Assembly (NCBI GenBank): GCA_018065965.1
Contig: JAGHSH010000002.1
Location: 1-8,056 of the forward strand
Length of the DNA stretch: 8,056 nucleotides
Source of the DNA: Candidatus Apopatocola equi
GTDB lineage: Bacteria; Bacillota; Clostridia; Oscillospirales; Oscillospiraceae
Direction of reading: 5' to 3'
In this document: piece after piece, positions 1-5,471 of the stretch
How the letters are laid out: each line of letters starts with the position of its first letter
Position numbering within the stretch: position 1 is the first letter of the stretch
Position numbers and translations under genes: made by a program
Notes under the pieces: model-generated
What the model was told of the DNA's origin: nothing
What the model saw: only the letters and a program-made list of their open reading frames with translations
Databases searched by the model: none

Positions 1-33
1 TTCGACAGCGCTGATCACCCTTTCAAGCTTACG

Positions 34-80
34 ACCCCCGGGAACCTCTGCGGTTTCCGGGGGTTTTCTTTTCTTTTTGT
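34..80 (+). terminator. Intrinsic terminator of an upstream gene
   Basis: A 13-bp stem pairs 34-46 with 52-64 (one G-T pair at 42/56) around a 5-base loop, TCTGC. A T-rich run with two C interruptions follows at 64-79. The T-tract lies only on the plus-strand 3' side, so it should end plus-strand transcription from outside the window. A TGA at 12-14 in one frame could be the stop codon of that gene, but only four codons are visible, so no gene is called. Confidence 0.85.
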
Positions 81-91
81 CCGGTATCCTC

Positions 92-120
92 TTTACAGGG
101 CTTTCGACGGATGATATGAT
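92..120 (+). promoter_or_regulatory. Sigma-A type promoter for the 155-1456 lipoprotein
   Basis: TTTACA at 92-97 and TATGAT at 115-120 are separated by exactly 17 bp, each one base off consensus. They sit just after the upstream terminator and about 35 bp before the start codon, with a GGAGGG ribosome binding site at 139-144 in between. The gene therefore appears to be an independent transcription unit. Confidence 0.7.
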
Positions 121-154
121 TTTCGTATAAACAATAACGGAGGGAGAACTCACG

Positions 155-1456
155 ATGAAAAAAACGGTCACCGTCTTTCATGCCGCCCTGATGATGCTCA
201 GTCTGTCCGCCTGCAGTCAGGCCAAAGGAGAAGCCCACAGCCACGGCTGGCGGGAGGCTACCTGCACCGAGCCGAAAACCTGCGCCGCCTGCGGTCTGAC
301 CGAAGGGGAAGCCCTCGGCCACAGCTGGACGCCGAAAACTCCCGAGCAGCCGCAGACCTGCTCTGTCTGCGGTCTGACGGAGGGCGAACCGCTGGAGCTT
401 TATGTCATAGAACCGACACACCGCAACGGCAGCAACACGGAATGGGCCTATAAGAACCGCAGCTGCACGGCGGAGTTCGGGCGCGATCCCCGGGTGCTGT
501 CCCTTGCGTATTATGATCTTTCCGGGAACCGCATAAAGGAAGAAGCACTCGATCTCGCCGCCTATAACTGGGTTCAGTACACCACCTTTCTCTGCGAGGA
601 TCTCGCTCTGTTCATCTGCTGCCAGAACCGTGACGGGAGCTTTCGTTTCTGTGCCTATGACTGGGACGGAAACATGATCTGCGATACAGCAGTCCCCGGC
701 GTAAAAGGGACGAAGTATTACAACGCAGCCTGCACGGACGTCTGGAACGTGCTGGAGCTGAAATCGGATAAGGTTCAGACGGACGTCCGCTTCCTCGACC
801 TGCTGACAGGGGAGCTCCTCGAAGAGTACGGCAGAGAGTACCGGGAGACGCAGCCGGACAGCAATGTGTGGCCTTACTGTGAGCGCTGCGAGGCCGTGGG
901 CGGTTTCCTCGTCGGCACGGCGGACGGAAGCCGCTGGGGCTATCTGGATGCAGACGGGAACGAGCTTGCCATGTATGCGGACGCCGCCAACTTCTCCTCC
1001 GGCGGCTATGCGCTGGTTTCCGATGACCGGGGAACCTATGATCTGATCGACAGCCGTTTTCATATCATCCGGGAAAGCTGCGTGAACGGCACGGGCGCCA
1101 GTCTTTTCGACCGTGGAATGGATCTGTTTACCGTGAGCCAGCCCGACGGAACGCGCCTGTTGGTTTCGGAGCAGGGAGAGGTGGTTTTGCGGGGATACAC
1201 CGAGTACACTTCCGTCACGGCAAACGGATATTTCCTCGCCAAACGGGATGATGCACACTTTGACCTGCTGGACAGGGCTCTGAACCTGATCGCAGAGGAT
1301 ATCTATCCCTATGCCGCAGCGGACGGCAGTGCGGCCAGAGTCTTTCGCATCAGCAGCTCCTCCGACGCATGGGCAGACTGCGGGGATACCTTTGACGAAA
1401 TGCTTGTGATCGAGCTGGGCAAAAACGGCCCCAGGGTACACATTTACGCAAAATGA
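155..1456 (+). CDS. Lipoprotein with zinc-ribbon-like repeats and beta-repeat body
   Basis: A 433-residue secreted lipoprotein. The start at 155 is chosen because GGAGGG lies 10 bases upstream and the protein opens with a Lys-rich, hydrophobic type II signal peptide ending in the lipobox LSAC (Cys20). Residues 30-54 and 56-80 are two copies of a module of the form GHxW...C...PxxC..CGxTEGexL. The first has Cys37, Cys43 and Cys46; the second keeps only Cys69 and Cys72. Modules like this recur in Clostridia surface lipoproteins. The rest is beta-rich: turn motifs of the D-x-D/S-G type recur near residues 121, 169, 215, 265, 299, 340 and 373. One, around W261-G-Y, resembles the WG beta-repeat. 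This suggests a propeller-like or WG-type fold on the cell surface (inference). No catalytic motif was recognised and the function is unknown. It has its own promoter; no clear terminator follows. Confidence 0.85.
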   Translation: MKKTVTVFHAALMMLSLSACSQAKGEAHSHGWREATCTEPKTCAACGLTEGEALGHSWTPKTPEQPQTCSVCGLTEGEPLELYVIEPTHRNGSNTEWAYKNRSCTAEFGRDPRVLSLAYYDLSGNRIKEEALDLAAYNWVQYTTFLCEDLALFICCQNRDGSFRFCAYDWDGNMICDTAVPGVKGTKYYNAACTDVWNVLELKSDKVQTDVRFLDLLTGELLEEYGREYRETQPDSNVWPYCERCEAVGGFLVGTADGSRWGYLDADGNELAMYADAANFSSGGYALVSDDRGTYDLIDSRFHIIRESCVNGTGASLFDRGMDLFTVSQPDGTRLLVSEQGEVVLRGYTEYTSVTANGYFLAKRDDAHFDLLDRALNLIAEDIYPYAAADGSAARVFRISSSSDAWADCGDTFDEMLVIELGKNGPRVHIYAK

Positions 1457-1586
1457 ATCCGGGGGGAGCCTGAGAGGCCGCCATTACGCAGATAGAAGAG
1501 GCTAAAGGGTATGCGCTTTTAACCCCCAAGGTATGGCCCCTTACAGTATGTGGAAAAATCGCCCCCAAAAAGTCAAGAATTGCGGA

Positions 1587-1616
1587 TTTACGAATGCATT
1601 CTTGTTATGGTACAAT
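1587..1616 (+). promoter_or_regulatory. Extended -10 promoter for the URO-D family gene
   Basis: TACAAT at 1611-1616 is preceded by TG at 1608-1609, giving an extended -10 element. The -35 is weak: TTTACG at 1587-1592 with an 18-bp spacer. About 50 bases of leader follow, containing two copies of CAGAATAAT (1623-1631 and 1650-1658), then AGGAG at 1661-1665, seven bases before the ATG at 1673. The meaning of the duplicated nonamer is unclear. Confidence 0.55.
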
Positions 1617-1672
1617 GCAACGCAGAATAATGTGCGGTAGAATGCCGTACAGAATAATAAAGGAGATACACA

Positions 1673-2761
1673 ATGGAACGCGTTAAGTTTGATCCCAGCG
1701 AAATTACCGGCGAATACGTTGAAGTCCGCGGTGTCAAGACCCCCATCTTCAAGACTCCCGTGACCGCCGAAGAGAACTTTCTCGCCATGTTCAACGGCGA
1801 GAAGCCCCTGTGGATGCCCATGACCACCGACTGCGCCGGCATCACCCCCCACATCGACCCCGATAACATCGCCCGCGCCTTCGTCACCGAGGCTGAGCCC
1901 TACGACAACTACACCTTCCTCGGCAACCGTCCCGACATGTTCGGCATCGAGTGGGTCTACGTTCCCAAGGCAGGCGGCTCCATGGTCAAGCCCGGCGATC
2001 CCTACATGGAAGACGCCAACGACTGGGAAAAGCTCATCAAGTTCCCCGATGTCAACTCCTGGGACTGGGAAGGCTCTGCCAAGCTGAACGCCCCCTGGTT
2101 TGAGAAGAACAAGGGCAAGCTCTGCGGCATCACCTTCCTGAACGGCACCGGCTTCGAGCGCCTCATCTCCTTCATGGACTTCGAGGGTGCTGCCATGGCC
2201 GTCATCGACGACGAGCAGGTCGACGCTGTCAAGGCTCTGCTGAACAAGGTCTATGAGACCGTCTACGTTCCCTACCTGGAGAACGTTGCCAAGTACTTCC
2301 CCCAGATCAAGAAGGTCACCCTGCACGACGACTGGGGCGCCCAGCGTTCCGGCTTCTTCTCCATCAACGTTGCCCGCAACGTCTTCGTTCCCATCATGCA
2401 GAAGTTCGCTGCCAAGTGCAAGGAACTCGGCCTGATCTTCGAGCTGCACTCCTGCGGCAAGAACGACGAGCTGGTCCCCGCCTACATCGAGGCCGGCGTG
2501 CAGACCTGGAACGGCATGTACATGAACGACAAGCGCAACCTCTTCAACCTCTACGGCGACAAGATCGTCCTCGGCGTTGACGTGCCCGCCATCGCCACCG
2601 ACGCCAATGCCTCCAAGGAAGAGATCGAGGCCGCTGCCAAGGAGTACTGCGAGTTCTTCATCCGTGACGGCAAGTGCCACGCCATCGCCAACCTGCGCGG
2701 CACCGTTCCCTACTTCAACGAGTGCGTCTACCGCATCTCCCGCGAGATGCTCAACGCCTGA
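1673..2761 (+). CDS. Uroporphyrinogen decarboxylase-family (corrinoid-type) methyltransferase
   Basis: A 362-residue cytoplasmic TIM-barrel protein of the URO-D/MtaA superfamily. Members are either haem-pathway decarboxylases or, more often in anaerobes, zinc-dependent methyltransferases moving methyl groups between corrinoid proteins and methoxy compounds, methylamines or thiols. The N-terminal stretch at residues 31-50 (ENFLAMFNGEKPLWMP) is typical of the methyltransferase branch. HDDWG lies at 218-222. HSCG at 259-262 matches the His-x-Cys half of the zinc site of MtaA-like enzymes; the third ligand could be Cys335 or Cys351, which I cannot decide. The length is normal and both ends look intact. 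AGGAG precedes the start by 7 bases. Codons are strongly biased to C-ending forms, suggesting high expression. No corrinoid protein, corrinoid activator or second methyltransferase is adjacent, so substrate and partner are unknown. A true HemE role is less likely given the HxC motif. Confidence 0.88.
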   Translation: MERVKFDPSEITGEYVEVRGVKTPIFKTPVTAEENFLAMFNGEKPLWMPMTTDCAGITPHIDPDNIARAFVTEAEPYDNYTFLGNRPDMFGIEWVYVPKAGGSMVKPGDPYMEDANDWEKLIKFPDVNSWDWEGSAKLNAPWFEKNKGKLCGITFLNGTGFERLISFMDFEGAAMAVIDDEQVDAVKALLNKVYETVYVPYLENVAKYFPQIKKVTLHDDWGAQRSGFFSINVARNVFVPIMQKFAAKCKELGLIFELHSCGKNDELVPAYIEAGVQTWNGMYMNDKRNLFNLYGDKIVLGVDVPAIATDANASKEEIEAAAKEYCEFFIRDGKCHAIANLRGTVPYFNECVYRISREMLNA

Positions 2762-2774
2762 GTTATCGCTTCAT

Positions 2775-2807
2775 AAAAAACACCCGACTCCGGTCGGGTG
2801 TTTTTTT
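2775..2807 (+). terminator. Terminator of the URO-D gene, bidirectional in form
   Basis: An 8-bp stem pairs 2781-2788 with 2793-2800 around a TCCG tetraloop. Six A flank it on the left (2775-2780) and seven T on the right (2801-2807). It starts about 14 bases after the URO-D stop. The A-run gives a T-tract on the minus strand too, so it could also catch transcription from the convergent nucleotidase gene. Confidence 0.92.
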
Positions 2808-2831
2808 CGTCAAAAACTTCGTTTTCAGATG

Positions 2832-2867
2832 AAAAAGGGTTCACTGCAGATGGCAGCGAACCCTTTT
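2832..2867 (-). terminator. Terminator of the 5'-nucleotidase gene
   Basis: A 10-bp stem pairs 2833-2842 with 2858-2867. Inside it, after an A/C mismatch, a second 4-bp stem pairs 2844-2847 with 2853-2856 around a 5-base loop. On the minus strand the stem ends in a five-T tract (complement of 2832-2836). It begins about 25 bases beyond the minus-strand stop codon at 2892-2894. Confidence 0.85.
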
Positions 2868-2891
2868 CAGGTTTTGCGAAGAAGCGGAGTA

Positions 2892-4544
2892 TCAGCCGTT
2901 GATGATGGTGATGCGGCCCTGGCCCCAGATATCGGCGTAGTCCTCGCCGACGGTGCCGTTGAGCTTCTCAACGATGTAGTTGATGAGCACCTGGTTGTCG
3001 ATCATCACGCAGTCAAGGAGGAAGTTGTTGTCCTTGAACATGCCGTAGCCGTCGCCGCCGGACTTGAGCTTGTAGTTGTGGGAGGCGAGGGTGTAGGTCT
3101 TCTCGGTGTCGATGGGCTCGCCGCCGATCATCACGTCCTTGACGCGGCGCTCACCGGCGACCTCCACGAAGGTCTGGTTCTCATCGAGAACCACGGAGGG
3201 CTCCACGCTCATGTCGATGGTGAAGGTCATGCCGGAGACCTGCAGGAAGCCGCCGAACTCGCCGGGCAGGGAAGCGGCGGACAGCTCCAGAGCGTCCAGC
3301 AGCTCAGCGCCGGTGACCTCGCACATGCACATCTCGTTGCCGAAGGGATGCACGGTGATGATCTGGCCGTAGGTGATGTCGCCGGCGGGGATGTCGGCAC
3401 GGATGCCGCCGCCGTTGACGATGGCAATGTCAGCGCCGGACATGGCACGGTAAGCATCGGCGCACAGGTCGCCGAGGTTGGTCTCCTGAGAACGGATCAC
3501 GCGGCTGCCGGTCTCGGGATCCTTGGTGATCAGATCCACATCGGTGTGGGCCACAACGGTGTTGATGAGCTCGTCGAACTCGGCATTGATCTCATCGACC
3601 TTGGCAGCGGCGGCCTTGTTGTCCACCAGCTTGGAGGTGAAGGTGCCGTCGGCATTCAGGGTCAGGCAGCCCAGAGCATCCAGCTTGGTGCCGGTGGAGG
3701 TCAGAAGGACGTCCTCGCCATTGGCGTTGGCAACCTTGTCGCCCTCGATGGTGGAGTGGGAGTGGCCGTCCAGCACCACGTCGATGCCGGTGGTGGCGCC
3801 GATGACCTCAGTGGACATCCAGGGGGAGGACTCGGTGTCGATGCCCAGGTGGGCCAGCGCGATGACGTAGTCGGCGCCCTCGGCACGGACGGCGTCCACA
3901 GCGTTCTGCACGGCGGCATACAGCTTCTCGCCGGTGGTGTCCTGGCAGAAGAAGTAGATGTACTCGCCGTCCTCATTCTGGAAGTAGGTGGGGGTGGACT
4001 TGGTCACGGTCTCGGGGGTGGAGATGCCCACGAAGCCCAGCTTCACGCCGTTGACCTCGATGAGGGCGTAGGGCTCCAGCACGCTCTTGTCATCAGCGCC
4101 CACGAAGTTGCAGGACAGGTAGGGGAAGTTGGCGTGCTCCACATTGGCAAGGAACTGATCCATGCCGTAGTCGAACTCATGGTTGCCGGGGATGGCAAGA
4201 GCATAGCCGACCTCGTTCATGATGTCGATGATGTACTCGCCCTTGGACAGGGTGCCGATGGTGCCGCCCTGAGAGTGGTCGCCGCAGTCGACCAGCAGAA
4301 CGGTCTTGCCGGCGGCCTCAAGGCCGGCCTTGACGGCGGCGATGCCCTGATAGGTCAGGCCGTCTTCCACACCGCAGTGAACATCGTTGGTGTAGAGGAT
4401 CACGATGTCGTCATTGACGGCAGCGGTCTCAGCAGCGGGAGCAGCTGCGGGCTCCTGGGTCTTGGCCTCTTCCTTGGTGCCGCCGCAGGCGCACAGGGAG
4501 AGAACCATGCACAGTGCGAGAAGCAGTGCAAAGGTACGCTTCAT
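2892..4544 (-). CDS. 5'-nucleotidase/2',3'-cyclic phosphodiesterase family lipoprotein
   Basis: A 550-residue lipoprotein expected on the outer face of the membrane, removing 5'-phosphate (and possibly cyclic phosphate) from nucleotides to yield nucleosides. The start at 4544 is supported by GGAGG (complement of 4555-4559) and a signal peptide with lipobox ending at Cys20; the frame stays open further upstream, antisense to tdk, but that extension is not real. A short Ala/Glu linker (23-44) leads into the calcineurin-like metallophosphatase domain, with the family's metal motifs: D54-x-H56, GDHSQ at 88-92, GNHEFDYG at 120-127, His232 and GHSH at 260-263. The C-terminal 5'-nucleotidase domain carries NGGGIR at 377-382, GGFLQVSG at 431-438 and SGGDGYG at 495-501; Phe433 and Tyr500 are candidate base-stacking residues (inference from UshA). 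Family-typical length with all key motifs present. The exact substrate is not decidable from sequence; UDP-sugar hydrolase activity is possible. Confidence 0.93.
   Translation of the reverse strand: MKRTFALLLALCMVLSLCACGGTKEEAKTQEPAAAPAAETAAVNDDIVILYTNDVHCGVEDGLTYQGIAAVKAGLEAAGKTVLLVDCGDHSQGGTIGTLSKGEYIIDIMNEVGYALAIPGNHEFDYGMDQFLANVEHANFPYLSCNFVGADDKSVLEPYALIEVNGVKLGFVGISTPETVTKSTPTYFQNEDGEYIYFFCQDTTGEKLYAAVQNAVDAVRAEGADYVIALAHLGIDTESSPWMSTEVIGATTGIDVVLDGHSHSTIEGDKVANANGEDVLLTSTGTKLDALGCLTLNADGTFTSKLVDNKAAAAKVDEINAEFDELINTVVAHTDVDLITKDPETGSRVIRSQETNLGDLCADAYRAMSGADIAIVNGGGIRADIPAGDITYGQIITVHPFGNEMCMCEVTGAELLDALELSAASLPGEFGGFLQVSGMTFTIDMSVEPSVVLDENQTFVEVAGERRVKDVMIGGEPIDTEKTYTLASHNYKLKSGGDGYGMFKDNNFLLDCVMIDNQVLINYIVEKLNGTVGEDYADIWGQGRITIING
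4467..4514. repeat. 48-bp exact inverted repeat, left copy
   Basis: This segment encodes codons 11-26 of the 5'-nucleotidase (read on the minus strand). It is identical over 48 bases to codons 11-26 of the BMP-family gene at 5502-5549, including every synonymous position. The match stops at a mismatch on each side. The two copies are inverted relative to each other and flank tdk. Confidence 0.9.
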
Positions 4545-4592
4545 GTTTGACTTTCCTCCGTAAAATTTGTTTCTTGCCGGATAGGCAATACA

Positions 4593-4621
4593 ATCATAAC
4601 ACGCATAGAACAGGGAAACAA
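4593..4621 (-). promoter_or_regulatory. Promoter for the 5'-nucleotidase gene
   Basis: Read on the minus strand, TTGTTT (complement of 4616-4621) and TATGAT (complement of 4593-4598) are 17 bp apart. A TG one base before the -10 makes it an extended -10 promoter. It lies about 50 bases before the ATG at 4544. Confidence 0.7.
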
Positions 4622-4680
4622 GTCTCTTTTCGGATTTTTTTGGGGTCTGCCGTCTGCCCGACCAAAGATTGCAATGCCTC

Positions 4681-4709
4681 TTGTCTGCGGGCGCGGAAAG
4701 GAGTAGAAT
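4681..4709 (+). promoter_or_regulatory. Promoter for thymidine kinase
   Basis: TTGTCT at 4681-4686 and TAGAAT at 4704-4709 are 17 bp apart, about 34 bases before the tdk start. The GAGAGG ribosome binding site is at 4727-4732. It is divergent from the nucleotidase promoter, with about 60 bp between the two -35 elements. Confidence 0.65.
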
Positions 4710-4742
4710 AGGCGCAACGACAAAAAGAGAGGACACGGAAAT

Positions 4743-5324
4743 ATGGCAAAGCTCTATTTCAAATACGGAGCCATGGGCTCCAGCAAGACCGCGCAGGCAC
4801 TGATCACCAAATTCAATTATGAGGAGCGGGGCATGAAGGTCTGGCTCATCAAGCCCGCGCTGGACGACCGGGACGGCGCCGCGGTGCTGCGCTCCCGGGT
4901 GGGTCTTTCCGCCACGGCGGACGTGATGCGTCCCGAGGACGATGTGGCGGCGCTCTGGCGGAAGCGGGGCGGCAGCGATGTGATCATCGCCGACGAGGCG
5001 CAGTTTCTCACCGGCGAGCAGATCGAGCAGCTGCGCGCGCTGGTGGACGAGGAGGATCTGCCCGTGCTGTGCTTCGGTCTGCGCACGGACTTCCTGACCC
5101 GGCTCTTCCCCGGCTCTCAGCGGCTCATGGAGCTGGCGGATTCCATCACCGAGATCAAGACCATCTGCGAATGCGGCGCCAAAGCCACGGTCAACGCCCG
5201 TCTGGTCAACGGCCGGGTGGTCACCGAGGGCGAGCAGGTGATGCTGGGCGGCAACGAGAGCTATCTGGCCATGTGCCACCGCTGCTGGAAAAAGCGCATC
5301 GCCGCCGAAAGCCGCGGAGAATAA
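4743..5324 (+). CDS. tdk: Thymidine kinase
   Basis: A 193-residue cytoplasmic type II thymidine kinase, phosphorylating thymidine (and usually deoxyuridine) to the monophosphate with ATP; these enzymes normally form tetramers and are inhibited by dTTP. The P-loop is GAMGSSKT at residues 9-16, the Walker B/catalytic segment DEAQF at 84-88 with Glu85 as the expected base. FGLRTDF at 111-117 and FPGS at 122-125 are family signatures. The zinc-ribbon cysteines are Cys142 and Cys144 (spacing CxC, as in Escherichia coli-like members) and Cys178/Cys181 in CHRC. GGNESY at 169-174 matches the substrate-binding lasso region. Length and both termini look normal. The ribosome binding site is 10 bases from the ATG. 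It sits between a nucleotidase lipoprotein and a nucleoside-binding-type lipoprotein, fitting nucleoside salvage. No intrinsic terminator was found after it, so read-through into the BMP-type gene is possible. Confidence 0.96.
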   Translation: MAKLYFKYGAMGSSKTAQALITKFNYEERGMKVWLIKPALDDRDGAAVLRSRVGLSATADVMRPEDDVAALWRKRGGSDVIIADEAQFLTGEQIEQLRALVDEEDLPVLCFGLRTDFLTRLFPGSQRLMELADSITEIKTICECGAKATVNARLVNGRVVTEGEQVMLGGNESYLAMCHRCWKKRIAAESRGE

Positions 5325-5336
5325 TCAACAGAACAT

Positions 5337-5393
5337 AAAAAAGAAACTAATGCAATAAAAAATGTGAAAAAATCCCCGTCCGGATATTGCATT
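5337..5393 (+). promoter_or_regulatory. Phased A-tracts and inverted repeat upstream of the BMP-gene promoter
   Basis: Three runs of six A begin at 5337, 5357 and 5367, that is 20 and 10 bp apart, all on the same helical face and ending just before the -35 box. This arrangement is expected to bend DNA or act as an UP element. A 9-bp inverted repeat, AATGCAATA (5349-5357) and TATTGCATT (5385-5393), spans the region and overlaps the -35 box, as an operator might. Confidence 0.45.
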
Positions 5394-5414
5394 TTCCACA
5401 GTTCGTGCTATACT
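5387..5414 (+). promoter_or_regulatory. Extended -10 promoter for the BMP-family lipoprotein
   Basis: TTGCAT at 5387-5392 and TATACT at 5409-5414 are 16 bp apart. TG at 5406-5407 supplies an extended -10. The expected transcript starts near 5421, giving a leader of about 50 bases that begins with a hairpin and ends with AAGGAGGA at 5453-5460. Confidence 0.7.
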
Positions 5415-5425
5415 TGAATCGTATA

Positions 5426-5446
5426 TGTCCACGGATGACCGGGACA
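5426..5446 (+). promoter_or_regulatory. 5'-end hairpin in the BMP-gene leader
   Basis: TGTCC (5426-5430) pairs with GGACA (5442-5446) and CGG (5432-5434) with CCG (5439-5441), with one bulged A at 5431 and an ATGA loop. It lies within a few bases of the predicted transcript start and before the ribosome binding site. It may protect the mRNA 5' end; it lacks a T-tract and is not a terminator. Confidence 0.5.
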
Positions 5447-5471
5447 AATTTTAAGGAGGATACATACACAA

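Noticed and set aside
29..1441. Minus-strand open frame opposite the first lipoprotein
   Set aside because: It covers the promoter and upstream terminator of the plus-strand gene and shows no recognisable domain; the plus-strand product has a lipobox and repeat structure.
1457..1560. CTGAGAGG in the spacer before the URO-D gene, recalling a TPP riboswitch
   Set aside because: The other conserved TPP elements (ACCUGAUC and the long-range helices) are missing, and the stretch lies upstream of the predicted promoter.
1541..2680. Minus-strand open frame opposite the URO-D gene
   Set aside because: A mirror of biased codons in the real gene; low-complexity product, no ribosome binding site.
2577..4550. 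A 657-codon open frame on the plus strand, antisense to the 5'-nucleotidase
   Set aside because: It is a shadow caused by codon bias in the real minus-strand gene. It is low-complexity (Val/Gly/Asp/Leu/His), runs through the URO-D gene end and two terminators, and has no ribosome binding site.
4545..5279. Upstream extension of the nucleotidase reading frame, antisense to tdk
   Set aside because: It would place the signal peptide and lipobox 245 residues into the protein and read through the nucleotidase promoter. The start at 4544 has a good ribosome binding site and leader.
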